From contig PAOI01000030.1 in assembly GCA_002707985.1 (NCBI GenBank), positions 9,099 to 58,221 on the forward strand: a stretch of 49,123 bases of DNA, in the 5' to 3' direction. This DNA is from Sphingomonas sp. GTDB taxonomy: Bacteria; Pseudomonadota; Alphaproteobacteria; Sphingomonadales; Sphingomonadaceae. The notes beneath the pieces were generated by a model. That model did not search any database, was not told where the DNA came from, and worked only from the letters and a program-made list of their open reading frames with translations. Both the position numbers and the translations under genes were made by a program. Shown here piece by piece: positions 35,687-44,736 of this stretch; the stretch's first letter is position 1; each line of letters starts with the position of its first letter.

Positions 35687-35722
35687 GCGTTAGCGAGGCC
35701 GACCTTTATGCTTCGCTAATGC
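35687..35722. terminator. Inverted repeat after the fusion gene
   Basis: GCGTTAGCGA and TCGCTAATGC pair in nine of ten positions around a 16-nt loop, 9 nt after the stop codon, followed by a moderately T-rich stretch. It probably separates the fusion gene from the kdp operon. Confidence 0.5.
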
Positions 35723-35751
35723 GTTTGGCGTCTTTTCCCATGGATTAGCAA

Positions 35752-35763
35752 TGCATCGATGCA
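35752..35763. promoter_or_regulatory. Palindrome in the kdp promoter region
   Basis: TGCATCGATGCA is a perfect 12-bp palindrome 47 nt before kdpF, and CTGGC-N6-GCCAG follows near 35776. Either could be a regulator site, for example for KdpE, but I cannot match a known KdpE box. Confidence 0.3.
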
Positions 35764-35810
35764 CCACTTGATGGGCTGGCACTGACGCCAGCTATTCGGG
35801 AGGTGTTTTC

Positions 35811-35900
35811 ATGTCAGTCGAGCTTTGGCTCGGCGCGGTCGTCGCGCTGGGGCTTCTGGTCTATCTGATCGTCGCGCTCGCGCGACCCGAGCGGTTCTGA
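35811..35900 (+). CDS. kdpF: KdpF, small subunit of the K+-transporting ATPase
   Basis: A 29-aa single-span membrane peptide that stabilises the Kdp complex. The hydrophobic segment runs from about residue 5 to 24 and the tail ALARPERF is typical of KdpF. GGGAGG lies 7 nt before the ATG. It is followed by kdpB, not kdpA as in the canonical kdpFABC order. Confidence 0.85.
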   Translation: MSVELWLGAVVALGLLVYLIVALARPERF

Positions 35901-35910
35901 GGGCGCGGCG

Positions 35911-37944
35911 ATGGCTTCCGCTTCGGCGCGTTCGTTGTTCACATGGGGATTGATAGGCCCTGCGATCCGCGACGCCTTTCGCAAGCTCGATCCGCGCACG
36001 TTGATCCGCAATCCGGTGATGTTCACGACAGCGGTGGTGGCAGCGCTGCTGACGGTGCTGCTGATCGCCGGGCAGGGCGTCGGCGGTGCCTGGTTCAACC
36101 TCCAGCTCGTCTTCTGGCTGTGGCTGACCGTGCTGTTCGGCAATTTCGCCGAAGCGCTGGCGGAGGGACGCGGCAAGGCGCAGGCGGCATCGCTGCGCTC
36201 GACCAAGGCGGAGCTCACCGCCAAGCGGCTGCGTGGCAAGGGCGACGATTATCAAACGCTCGCCGCGTCAGGCCTTCAGCATGGCGATCTGGTGCTGGTC
36301 GAGACCGGTGACCTCATCCCCGCCGACGGCGAAGTGGTCGAGGGCGTCGCCTCGGTCAACGAAGCCGCGATCACCGGTGAGAGCGCGCCCGTCATTCGCG
36401 AGGCGGGCGGCGACCGCTCCGCGGTGACTGCCGGCACGCGCGTCATCTCGGACCGCATCAAGGTGCGGGTGACGCAAGAGCCTGGCGCGGGCTTTCTCGA
36501 TCGGATGATCGCGCTGGTCGAAGGCGCCGAGCGCAAGAAGACGCCGAACGAAATCGCGCTCACCGTCCTGCTCGTCGGACTTACCATCATCTTCCTCGTC
36601 GCCGTGGCGACTATTCCGGGCTTTGCCGCCTATTCGGGTGACAGCGTGCCGGTCGCGCTGCTTGCGGCACTGCTCGTCGCGCTCATCCCGACGACGATCG
36701 CGGCCCTGCTCTCGGCGATCGGCATTGCGGGCATGGACCGGCTGGTGCGCTTCAATGTGCTCGCCAAGTCGGGGCGCGCGGTCGAGGCGGCGGGTGACGT
36801 CGATGTGCTGCTGCTCGACAAGACCGGCACAGTAACCGTCGGCGACCGACATGCGGTCGATTTCCGGCCGCTCAAAGGTGTGTCGGTGCAGGAACTGGCC
36901 AAGGCAGCGCACCGCGCGAGTCTCGCCGACGAAACGCCCGAGGGCCGCTCGATCGTCAGGCTGGCGCGCGAAGAGCACGACGTCGCAGCCGAAACGCTGG
37001 GCGACGAAGCGGAGATCATTCCCTTTTCGGCGCAGACCCGGCTTTCGGGCATCCGGACCGGCGGCGTGCTCATCGAAAAGGGCGCGGTCGATGCGATCCT
37101 GAAAGCGTGCAATGCCGGCGACAGCCCGGCAGCCTCGGAACTCAAGCGCATCACCGACGAGATCGCGCGCTCGGGCGGCACGCCGCTCGCGGTCGCGCGA
37201 GAGGGGGCACTGCTCGGCGTCGTACACCTCAAGGACATCCTGAAAGCGGGTATCCGCGAGCGGTTCGCCAAGCTGCGCCGGATGGGCATCCGCACTGTGA
37301 TGATCACCGGCGACAACCCGCTGACCGCGGCCGCCATCGCCGCCGAAGCGGGTGTCGACGACTTCCTCGCCGAAGCGACGCCCGAGGATAAGCTGGCGCT
37401 GATTCGCAAGGAACAGGCCGAAGGGCGGCTCGTCGCAATGTGCGGCGACGGCACCAACGACGCGCCCGCGCTCGCACAGGCCGATGTCGGTGTGGCGATG
37501 AACACCGGCACGCAAGCCGCGCGCGAGGCGGGCAACATGGTCGATCTCGACAGCGACCCGACCAAGCTGATCGAGATCGTCGGGCTCGGCAAGCAGCTGC
37601 TAATGACGCGCGGCAGCCTGACGACCTTTTCTATCGCCAACGACGTCGCCAAATATTTCGCGATCATCCCCGCGATCTTCGCGATCTTCTATCCCCGGCT
37701 GGGCGCGCTCAACATCATGGGCCTCGCCAGCCAGCAGAGCGCGGTGCTCTCGGCAATCATCTTCAACGCGCTCATCATCCCGCTGCTCGTGCCGCTGGCG
37801 CTGAAGGGCGTCGAATATCGCCCGATCGGCGCGGCGAAGCTGCTTGTCCGCAACCTTTCCATTTATGGTCTCGGCGGTCTGGTCGCGCCGTTTATTGGCA
37901 TCAAGCTGATCGATCTTGTCGTCAGCGGCCTCGGCCTCGCCTGA
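35911..37944 (+). CDS. kdpB: KdpB, catalytic ATPase subunit of the K+ transporter
   Basis: A 677-aa P-type ATPase that powers potassium uptake with KdpA. It has TGES near residue 155, the phosphorylation site DKTGT (Asp 303), KGA near 385, the [11 protein letters not shown] region and the hinge [20 protein letters not shown], plus seven membrane helices. Length is usual for KdpB. The unusual point is order: it precedes kdpA and is separated from it by a second small membrane ORF. ATG 35911 is 10 nt after the kdpF stop. Confidence 0.95.
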   Translation: MASASARSLFTWGLIGPAIRDAFRKLDPRTLIRNPVMFTTAVVAALLTVLLIAGQGVGGAWFNLQLVFWLWLTVLFGNFAEALAEGRGKAQAASLRSTKAELTAKRLRGKGDDYQTLAASGLQHGDLVLVETGDLIPADGEVVEGVASVNEAAITGESAPVIREAGGDRSAVTAGTRVISDRIKVRVTQEPGAGFLDRMIALVEGAERKKTPNEIALTVLLVGLTIIFLVAVATIPGFAAYSGDSVPVALLAALLVALIPTTIAALLSAIGIAGMDRLVRFNVLAKSGRAVEAAGDVDVLLLDKTGTVTVGDRHAVDFRPLKGVSVQELAKAAHRASLADETPEGRSIVRLAREEHDVAAETLGDEAEIIPFSAQTRLSGIRTGGVLIEKGAVDAILKACNAGDSPAASELKRITDEIARSGGTPLAVAREGALLGVVHLKDILKAGIRERFAKLRRMGIRTVMITGDNPLTAAAIAAEAGVDDFLAEATPEDKLALIRKEQAEGRLVAMCGDGTNDAPALAQADVGVAMNTGTQAAREAGNMVDLDSDPTKLIEIVGLGKQLLMTRGSLTTFSIANDVAKYFAIIPAIFAIFYPRLGALNIMGLASQQSAVLSAIIFNALIIPLLVPLALKGVEYRPIGAAKLLVRNLSIYGLGGLVAPFIGIKLIDLVVSGLGLA

Positions 37945-37958
37945 AGGAGCGCTCCACG

Positions 37959-38033
37959 ATGATCCTCGCCTATCTCGCCCTCGTCACCTTCGCGCTGCTC
38001 GCGGGGCTCGTCCGCCTCGTCGCGCGCGCCTGA
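37959..38033 (+). CDS. 24-aa membrane peptide between kdpB and kdpA (second KdpF-like)
   Basis: Twenty-four codons from ATG 37959 with AAGGAG 10 nt upstream. Almost all residues form one hydrophobic span with an Arg-containing C-terminal end (VRLVARA). Size, position directly before kdpA and topology fit KdpF, and this is where kdpF usually lies in canonical operons. The sequence lacks the RPERF-like tail of the first KdpF. It may be a duplicated or second KdpF that stayed with kdpA after a rearrangement (inference). Confidence 0.6.
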   Translation: MILAYLALVTFALLAGLVRLVARA

Positions 38034-38049
38034 TCGAAGGAAATTCGTC

Positions 38050-39714
38050 ATGCTGGATGCTCTCTGGCTCGCAATTCTTGTCATCGGCGGCACCGCGCTG
38101 CTGTCGCTCCCGCTCGGCCGCTATATGGCGCATGCCATGGACCCGAAAGCGGCGGCGGCCCCGACCGATTGGTTCGAGCGCATCGGCGGCAGCGGCGCGC
38201 GGGGCGATCAGAGCTGGCAGCGCTACCTCTTCGCGATGCTCGCCTTCAACCTGGCGATGTTTCTCGTCGTGTTCGCGATTCTGGCCTCGCAGCAATGGCT
38301 GCCGTTCAACCCCGATGCCAAGGGCGCGCTCGATCCAAGCATGATTTTCAACACCGCGGCGAGCTTCACGACCAACACCAATTTGCAGCATTATTCGGGC
38401 GAGGTTTCGCTCAGCTATTTCAGCCAGCTCGGTGGGCTGATGTGGCTGCAGTTCGTATCGGCGGCGACGGGCATCGCCGCGCTGGTCGCGCTGGCGCGGG
38501 GGCTTGCAGGCCGTCCGTTCGGCAATTTCTTCGTCGATGTGCAGCGCGCCGCGTTCCTCGTCCTGCTGCCGCTCGCGATCGTGCTGGCGCTGCTGCTGGT
38601 GATCGGCCACGTGCCGATGACTTTTGCCGGGGCGGCGCACGCGACGACGCTGGAGGGCGTCGCGCAGACGATCGCGCGGGGGCCGGTGGCCGCGTTCGTC
38701 GCGATCAAGCAGCTCGGCACCAATGGCGGCGGCTTTTTCGGGCCCAATTCGACACATCCGTTTGAGAATCCCAGTTTCTGGACCAACGCGCTGTCGATGG
38801 CCGCGATCATCATCGTGCCGATGGCGTGCGTGTGGATGTTCGGGCGGATCATCGGCCGCCCGAAGCATGCGCACGTGATCTTCGCGGTAATGCTCGCCTT
38901 CCTCGTCGTGAAGGCGGGAAGTGCGGTGTGGTTCGAGCAGGCGCCTACGCAAGCGTTTTACAACCTGCCGATTGCGCAGAATGTCGGCAATCTGGAGGGC
39001 AAGGAACTGCGCTTCGGTGCTGCTGGCGGGCCGATCTGGGCAGTGCTTACCACCTCGACCAGCAACGGATCGGTCGGCGCGATGCACGACAGCCTCAATC
39101 CGATGACCGGGCTGATGCCGATGATCGGCATGTGGCTCAACGCGACATTCGGCGGGGTCGGCGTCGGCATGATCAACATGTTCCTCTACATCGTCGTTGC
39201 GGTGTTCGTCGCCGGGATGATGGTAGGGCGAACGCCCGAATATCTCGGCCACCGGGTCGAGGGGCGCGAGGTGAAGCTGGCGATCATGGCGCTTGCCGCG
39301 CACGCCTTCTTCATCCTGGTCGGCACCGCGATCTTCGCCGCGACAGCTTGGGGGGCGGGCACGGTCAACAATGCCGGGCCGCACGGGTTCAGCGAGATTC
39401 TCTACGAATTCAGCTCGGCAGCGGCAAACAACGGATCTGGCTTCGAGGGGCTGGGTGATGCCACCGCGCCCTGGAACATCGCCACCGGCGTCACGATGCT
39501 CGCGATGCGCTTCATTCCCATCATCCTGCCAATCGCGATCGTCGGATCGTTCACCGCCAAGCGCCGCGCGGCGGAGTCGGCGGGCACCCTGGGGGTGGAG
39601 AACGGCACGTTCGCAGTGATGCTGGTGATCACGATCCTGATCTTCGGCGCGCTGACTTTCTTTCCGGCAGCGGCGATCGGGCCGGTCGCCGAACATGTGA
39701 CCTATATGCGTTGA
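38050..39714 (+). CDS. kdpA: KdpA, K+-binding and translocating subunit
   Basis: A 554-aa membrane protein with about ten helices and the four K+-filter-like loops of the family: FNTAASFTTNTNLQHYSGE, QLGTNGGGFFGPNSTHPFENP, an STSNGSVGAM stretch, and SSAAANNGSGFEG. GKxLRFG-type context (GKELRFG) is present. AAGGAA stands 8 nt before the ATG. Length and motifs are complete, so potassium uptake with KdpB and KdpC is expected at low external K+ (family knowledge). Confidence 0.95.
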   Translation: MLDALWLAILVIGGTALLSLPLGRYMAHAMDPKAAAAPTDWFERIGGSGARGDQSWQRYLFAMLAFNLAMFLVVFAILASQQWLPFNPDAKGALDPSMIFNTAASFTTNTNLQHYSGEVSLSYFSQLGGLMWLQFVSAATGIAALVALARGLAGRPFGNFFVDVQRAAFLVLLPLAIVLALLLVIGHVPMTFAGAAHATTLEGVAQTIARGPVAAFVAIKQLGTNGGGFFGPNSTHPFENPSFWTNALSMAAIIIVPMACVWMFGRIIGRPKHAHVIFAVMLAFLVVKAGSAVWFEQAPTQAFYNLPIAQNVGNLEGKELRFGAAGGPIWAVLTTSTSNGSVGAMHDSLNPMTGLMPMIGMWLNATFGGVGVGMINMFLYIVVAVFVAGMMVGRTPEYLGHRVEGREVKLAIMALAAHAFFILVGTAIFAATAWGAGTVNNAGPHGFSEILYEFSSAAANNGSGFEGLGDATAPWNIATGVTMLAMRFIPIILPIAIVGSFTAKRRAAESAGTLGVENGTFAVMLVITILIFGALTFFPAAAIGPVAEHVTYMR

Positions 39715-39727
39715 GGGAGCCAGACCA

Positions 39728-40297
39728 ATGTCCCTGATCCTGTCCAGCCTGCGCACCGTCATCGTCTCGATGCTGATCTGCGTCGTCGGCTATGCGTTGC
39801 TCATCCTTGGCGCAGCACAGCTGCTCAATCCGGCGGGTGCGCAAGGCTCACTCGTCCGTGCCGCCGATGGCCATTTCGTCGGGAGCAGCCAAATCGCACA
39901 GGCCTTCACCGCGCCGCGCTATTTCTGGCCACGCCCCTCGGCAGTCGATTATGCAGCGGATGCGGCCGGCGGCAGCAACAAGAGTCCGACCAGTTCCGAC
40001 CTGACCGATCGCGGTGGCGAGATCGTCGCGCGCTATGGCGCCACTGCCGCTCGCCCCTTGCCAGCCGATCTCGCCACCGCCTCCGGAGCGGGCCTCGATC
40101 CGCATATCAGCGAAGCAGGCGCACTGTATCAGGTGCCCCGCGTGGCCGCCGCCCGGGGGGTTGAGCCGGATGCGGTGCGGACGCTGGTCGCGAGGCTGGC
40201 TTATTCGCCCGGGGGGCCGTTCACCGACATCCGCATCGTCAACGTGCTGGCGCTGAATCTTGCGCTCGATACTGCGGAGCCTGCCGCCGATCCATGA
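39728..40297 (+). CDS. kdpC: KdpC subunit of the K+ transporter
   Basis: A 189-aa protein with one N-terminal membrane helix (about 10-32) and a periplasmic domain. FTAPRYFWPRPSA, SGAGLDPHIS and VNVLALNLAL are conserved KdpC motifs. GGGAG stands 9 nt before ATG 39728. It closes the structural part of the operon; a strong terminator-like hairpin follows within 61 nt. Confidence 0.94.
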   Translation: MSLILSSLRTVIVSMLICVVGYALLILGAAQLLNPAGAQGSLVRAADGHFVGSSQIAQAFTAPRYFWPRPSAVDYAADAAGGSNKSPTSSDLTDRGGEIVARYGATAARPLPADLATASGAGLDPHISEAGALYQVPRVAAARGVEPDAVRTLVARLAYSPGGPFTDIRIVNVLALNLALDTAEPAADP

Positions 40298-40357
40298 CCC
40301 TTTCACCCCGGCAAGCTCGTTCACCAGCAAGCTCTCCTGCGACACTGGTGTGCCTCA

Positions 40358-40392
40358 CCGCTCCGGGCCGTTCCGTCCGGAGCGGCCTTTTT
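40358..40392 (+). terminator. Intrinsic terminator between kdpC and kdpD
   Basis: CCGCTCCGG and CCGGAGCGG are perfect 9-bp arms around a 10-nt loop, followed at once by CCTTTTTG. This is a textbook rho-independent terminator, 60 nt after kdpC and 56 nt before kdpD, so the transporter and sensor genes are partly uncoupled. Confidence 0.78.
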
Positions 40393-40448
40393 GCGTGCCG
40401 GAAAATCGCTGTTGGACAGCCTCCGCGAAAGCGCGCAGGCAGGCAGGA

Positions 40449-43121
40449 ATGAGCGGGACCGATCCCTACGAAACGCGCCCGTCGCCCGACGCGCTGCTGC
40501 GAAGCGCGGCGCAGGAGGGACGCGGGCGGCTCAAGGTGTTTCTCGGTGCCGCTCCCGGCGTCGGCAAGACATATGAGATGCTGCTTGAAGGCGCGGAGCG
40601 GCAGCGAGGCGGCGTCGATGTCGTCGTCGCCGTGGTGGAGACGCATGGCCGCGCCGATACCGAGTCGCTGACCAAGGGCTTCGAAATCGTGCCGCGCCGC
40701 ACGATCGACTATGAAGGCCATGCGCTGACCGAGATGGATCTCGACGCGGTGCTTGCCCGCCGCCCGGCACTCGCGCTGGTCGACGAGCTTGCGCACACCA
40801 ATGCTCCGAGCTCGCGCCATGTGAAGCGCTGGCAGGATGTCGAGGAACTGCTCGCGGCGGGCATCGACGTCTATTCGACGCTCAACATCCAGCACATCGA
40901 AAGCCTCAACGACGTCGTCGCGTCGTTCACGAAGGTGCGCGTGCGCGAGACCTTGCCCGATCGGGTGCTCGAGGATGCCGAGATCGAGGTGGTCGATATA
41001 CCGCCCGACGACCTGATCGAGCGATTGAAGGCGGGCAAGGTCTATATTCCCGATGAGGCGAGCCGCGCCCTCAACCATTTCTTCTCGAAGTCGAACCTGT
41101 CGGCGCTGCGCGAACTGGCGCTGCGCCGGGCGGCTCAGGCGGTCGATGCGCAGATGCTGGACTATCTGCGCAGCCATGCGCTTGCCGGAACCTATGCCGG
41201 TGGCGAGCGCATCCTGGTAGCGGTCGGCGAACAAGCGGGTGCCGATGCGCTGGTCCGCGCCGCCAAGCGGCTCGCCGACGCGATGCGCGCGCCTTGGACC
41301 GCACTCCATATAGAAACCCCGCGCGAAGCGCGTTTCACCGATGGCGAGCGCGAGCAGCTCGCGGCCAATCTCGGACTGGCGGCAACGCTGGGCGCGACGA
41401 TCGTCACCGTCCCGGCAGGGTCGGTGCTGGAAGGGCTGACCGACCAGCTTGCCACGTCCCGCGCGACGCAGCTCGTTCTCGGAAAGTCCCAACGCAGCTG
41501 GTGGTTCGAACTCCGCCATGGATCGGTGGTCGACCGCATCGTGCGCGAAAGTAGCGGGGTGGCGGTCCACGTCCTGCCGCTGGAGGAAGGAGGAGGAAAG
41601 TCGCGCGGCAAGCGGACGCCGGTTTCCGGACGCTGGCAGGAATATCTCTGGAGCCTCCTCGCAGTGGCGGCGATGGTGCTCATTGGTCGACTGATCGAAC
41701 CGCTGATCGGCTATCGCAGCACCGATCTATTGTTCCTCGTGCCCACGATCGGCGCGGCGACGCTATATGGGCTTCGCAAGGGCCTGGTCGCGGGCGTCGC
41801 CTCGGGCCTTGCTTATAATTTCTTCTTCATCCCGCCGCGCTACACGCTGACCATCTACGAGCCGGAGAATGTCGTCACCTTCTTTGTGCTGATCTTCGTC
41901 GCGGTGCTGACCAGTCAGCTCGCCGGGCGGGTCAAGGCGCAGGCGGAACTCGGCGCGCGCAGCGCTCGCGAAAATGCCGCGATCGCCGGCTTCGCGCGAA
42001 CCTTGGGCGGCATGTCCGAACAGGGTGAGACGGCGCGCACCGTCTGTGCCGAGATCGCGCGCTTGATGGGTGTCAACGCGATTCTGTTGTCGCGGTCCGA
42101 GGGAGCGCTCGCGATAACCGCCGCCTATCCTGTCGAACCGCGGCTTTCCGCGATCGACAACGCGGCGGCCGACTGGGCCTGGGATCGTGGCGAGGCGGCG
42201 GGGCGCGGCACTGGCACGTTGACGGCATCCGAGTGGCGGTTCCATCCGCTCCGGACCGCACTCGGCACGCTTGCCGTGCTCGGCGTGTCGCGAAGCGATG
42301 CCGGCGATCCGGTGCCCGCAAACCGCGCGGTGCTGTTCATGAGCCTGGTCGATCAGTCGGCGCTTGCCCATGAACGCCTGAAGCTCGAAGACGATATGCG
42401 CGAAGTGGTGGCGCTCAAGCAGCGCGACCAGCTTCGGGGCACGCTCCTCTCTTCGATCGCGCACGATCTCAAGACGCCGCTGACGGCGGTGACGGCTGGG
42501 GTGGAGGCGCTCGAGGCGGAGCCGGACAATGCCCGACTTCGCGGCACCATCCGCACCGAAGCGCGGCGGCTCCGCCGGTTCTTTGACGACCTGATCGACA
42601 TGACGCGTATCGAGGCCGGCGCGATCCATCCGCGGCCCGAGGCGACCGACCTTACCGATGCGATCGCTTCGGCGGTCCACGACGTCAAAGCGGCGCGCGA
42701 GGGACGCAGGGTTACCCTCGACGTTCCGGCAAACCTTCCGCTGGTGCGCACCGACCCCAGCCTGCTCCATCACATCCTGATCAACCTGATCGACAATGCC
42801 GCCAAGTTCAGCGGCGACGGCTCGGAAATCCGCATCGAGGGCCGGCGCGAGCGCGACGGCCTGCGGCTCGCGATCCTCGATCAGGGCCCCGGCTTGCCGT
42901 CCGGGCGCGAGGATGAACTGTTCGGCACCTTCACCCGCGTCGAGGGATCGGACCGCACCGGCGGAACCGGCCTTGGCCTCGCCATCGTGAAGGGCTTTGC
43001 CGAAGCGCTGGGGATCGAGGCGCATGCCGCGAACCGGCACGACCGGACCGGCGCGATATTCAGCCTGTATTTCCCGCATTCGCTTATCATCCGACCGAAG
43101 GAGCAACCTCTTGGCAAGTGA
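40449..43121 (+). CDS. kdpD: KdpD, osmosensitive K+ sensor histidine kinase
   Basis: An 890-aa kinase. The N-terminal KdpD domain has a Walker-A-like GAAPGVGKT (about 34-42) and DELAHTN near 117, followed by a Usp-like domain (about 250-370), four membrane helices (about 400-500), a GAF-like region, HisKA with SIAHDLKTPLTAV, and an ATPase domain ending near 885. ATG 40449 has AGGCAGGA directly upstream; longer in-frame ORFs reach back into kdpC and over the terminator. It overlaps kdpE by 11 nt. It senses K+ limitation or turgor and phosphorylates KdpE. Confidence 0.94.
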   Translation: MSGTDPYETRPSPDALLRSAAQEGRGRLKVFLGAAPGVGKTYEMLLEGAERQRGGVDVVVAVVETHGRADTESLTKGFEIVPRRTIDYEGHALTEMDLDAVLARRPALALVDELAHTNAPSSRHVKRWQDVEELLAAGIDVYSTLNIQHIESLNDVVASFTKVRVRETLPDRVLEDAEIEVVDIPPDDLIERLKAGKVYIPDEASRALNHFFSKSNLSALRELALRRAAQAVDAQMLDYLRSHALAGTYAGGERILVAVGEQAGADALVRAAKRLADAMRAPWTALHIETPREARFTDGEREQLAANLGLAATLGATIVTVPAGSVLEGLTDQLATSRATQLVLGKSQRSWWFELRHGSVVDRIVRESSGVAVHVLPLEEGGGKSRGKRTPVSGRWQEYLWSLLAVAAMVLIGRLIEPLIGYRSTDLLFLVPTIGAATLYGLRKGLVAGVASGLAYNFFFIPPRYTLTIYEPENVVTFFVLIFVAVLTSQLAGRVKAQAELGARSARENAAIAGFARTLGGMSEQGETARTVCAEIARLMGVNAILLSRSEGALAITAAYPVEPRLSAIDNAAADWAWDRGEAAGRGTGTLTASEWRFHPLRTALGTLAVLGVSRSDAGDPVPANRAVLFMSLVDQSALAHERLKLEDDMREVVALKQRDQLRGTLLSSIAHDLKTPLTAVTAGVEALEAEPDNARLRGTIRTEARRLRRFFDDLIDMTRIEAGAIHPRPEATDLTDAIASAVHDVKAAREGRRVTLDVPANLPLVRTDPSLLHHILINLIDNAAKFSGDGSEIRIEGRRERDGLRLAILDQGPGLPSGREDELFGTFTRVEGSDRTGGTGLGLAIVKGFAEALGIEAHAANRHDRTGAIFSLYFPHSLIIRPKEQPLGK

Positions 43122-43803
43122 CGACCGCGCGGTGCTGGTGATCGACGACGAGCCTTCGATCCGGCTGCTCGTCATGCGCGCGCTCGACCGGGCGGGTTAT
43201 AACGCTGTCGAAGCGCCGAACGCTGCGGAAGCGTTGCGGCTGGCGACGGCGCGGCGACCGATGCTTGCGATTCTCGACCTCGGGCTGCCCGACCGTGACG
43301 GCCTCGAATTGATCGGTCCGCTTCGCGATCTTGAAACGTCGGTGCTCGTGCTGACCGCGCGAGAAGCGGTGCAGGAAAAGGTCGCCGCACTCGATCTCGG
43401 CGCCGACGACTATCTCGTGAAGCCATTTGATACCGAGGAGTTGCTCGCGCGCGTGCGCACCTGCCTGCGCCACCGACAGGCTGCTCGCGGCGAGAAAGCG
43501 CGCATCGTCATCGGCGAGATCGATATCGACCTCGGCGCGCATCTCGTCCGGCGCGGCGGCGACGAGGTGCATTTCGCGCCCAAGGAATATGGCGTGCTCG
43601 CCGAGCTTGCCCGCCATGCCGGGCGCGTGGTGACCCACCAGCATCTTCTTCAAAGCGTCTGGGGAAGTGCCCATGCGCAGGATGTCGAATATCTGCGCGT
43701 TGCGATCCGCGCGCTTCGACAGAAACTGGAAGCTGATCCGACGCAGCCGCGGCTAATCCGCAATGAGCCAGCCGTTGGATACCGCCTCGTCGAGCACGAC
43801 TGA
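43111..43803 (+). CDS. kdpE: KdpE, OmpR-type response regulator
   Basis: A 230-aa regulator: receiver domain with DDEPSIR, phosphorylated Asp near 53 (ILDLGLPDRDG), Lys in VKPF near 105; then an OmpR/PhoB winged helix with HFAPKEYGVLAEL and YLRVAIRALRQKLE. The start is TTG 43111, inside the end of kdpD, with AAGGAGC 6 nt upstream. Activates kdp structural genes in known systems. A terminator hairpin follows 58 nt after the stop. Confidence 0.93.
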   Translation: MASDDRAVLVIDDEPSIRLLVMRALDRAGYNAVEAPNAAEALRLATARRPMLAILDLGLPDRDGLELIGPLRDLETSVLVLTAREAVQEKVAALDLGADDYLVKPFDTEELLARVRTCLRHRQAARGEKARIVIGEIDIDLGAHLVRRGGDEVHFAPKEYGVLAELARHAGRVVTHQHLLQSVWGSAHAQDVEYLRVAIRALRQKLEADPTQPRLIRNEPAVGYRLVEHD

Positions 43804-43860
43804 GCCGAGCCGCCTTTACGCAATCCTTTATGTGATCGACATCGGTTTCCCGTCGAACGC

Positions 43861-43885
43861 TTATCCGCCTCGCGGATAATGTTTT
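43861..43885 (+). terminator. Intrinsic terminator after kdpE
   Basis: TTATCCGC-CTC-GCGGATAA forms a perfect 8-bp stem with a 3-nt loop, followed by TGTTTT. Confidence 0.7.
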
Positions 43886-44334
43886 CGCATGGAGGGTCGT
43901 CCCACATCTCGTGGGTGGCGAACACGATGTGTCGGCTTCATGCTGCTCATTGGCTGCTGATTTGCCTTCGCACCACCCGACATGCCTTGGCACCGCCAGT
44001 TGCGGATCAGGCCTTCTCATCTGGGCGCCGTCACGGTTGAAGCCGCAGAACGGACCTGAGGGGACATCGAGTAACAACTGCGCGCGGGTCTTCGCCAGCA
44101 CGTCGCGGAAGCCGTCGAAGACTGTCATCGAGGCGGGGTGCGAGGCGCAGTCGGTGATGGACGCCTCGAGTTCACCCTATCGGATCAATGAGGATAGCCG
44201 GGCGAGGCGAAGCCGGTATTGGTCATCCGGCCATCGTTCGGGGCCTCATGGGGCGGATTTGAGCGCAGGTCAGGACGAAAACTGGAGAGCAGGTTCCAGT
44301 GAGCTGGCAATAAATACCCGAGATCAGATCAAAC
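43886..44334. other. Gene-poor stretch between kdp and ars loci
   Basis: About 450 nt with no gene I can support. A minus-strand frame from 44128 gives a roughly 65-residue stretch of protein-like composition, without a ribosome binding site or a family match; it may be a remnant. The stretch probably marks the junction where the arsenic operon was inserted. Confidence 0.45.
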
Positions 44335-44391
44335 CATCGATTATTTCCGATAGGAATTGACCGCGCCGAAACACATCGATATTTTTCGATG
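44335..44391. promoter_or_regulatory. Two ArsR-operator-like repeats before arsR
   Basis: CATCGA-N6-TCGATG is a perfect inverted repeat at 44374-44391, ending one base before the arsR ATG. A related half-perfect copy, CATCGA-N6-CCGATA, lies at 44335-44352, 39 bp upstream. Both have AT-rich centres. Their place fits autorepression by ArsR (inference). Confidence 0.55.
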
Positions 44392-44392
44392 A

Positions 44393-44725
44393 ATGCAGTC
44401 GGCCGCCGCACTCGATTCCCTGTCCGCCCTGGCGCATCCCACGCGCCTCGATGCGTTTCGTCGCCTGGTGCGTAGCGAGCCAGACGGGCTATCCACCGGA
44501 CAACTGGTTGCAGCCTCGGGCCTAAGCCAGAGCACCTTTTCCAGTCATCTCGCGATCCTTGTCGGGGTCGGCCTCATCGTATCCGAGAAGCGGGGCCGGC
44601 AGATGATCCAGCGTGCGAACATCGAGGCCTTGGGCGATCTCGTGCTGTTTCTTGCCAAGGACTGCTGCGGCGGTCGCGCGGAGCTTTGCAAACCGCTTGT
44701 CACGGAACTCTCCGATTGCTGCTGA
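44393..44725 (+). CDS. arsR: ArsR family arsenic-responsive repressor
   Basis: A 110-aa winged-helix repressor. LSALAHPTRLDAFRRLV is the usual N-terminal helix and LSQSTFSSHLAILVGVGLI the recognition region. The inducer site typical of classical ArsR (ELCVCDL) is missing; instead a C-terminal CC-x6-C cluster (KDCCGGRAELC) plus a final Cys pair is present, as in ArsR proteins that bind As(III) at the C-terminal side. No ribosome binding site precedes ATG 44393 because the operator abuts it, so the mRNA may be nearly leaderless. The stop overlaps the start region of the next gene. Confidence 0.9.
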   Translation: MQSAAALDSLSALAHPTRLDAFRRLVRSEPDGLSTGQLVAASGLSQSTFSSHLAILVGVGLIVSEKRGRQMIQRANIEALGDLVLFLAKDCCGGRAELCKPLVTELSDCC

Positions 44726-44736
44726 TGGAGCGCCCC

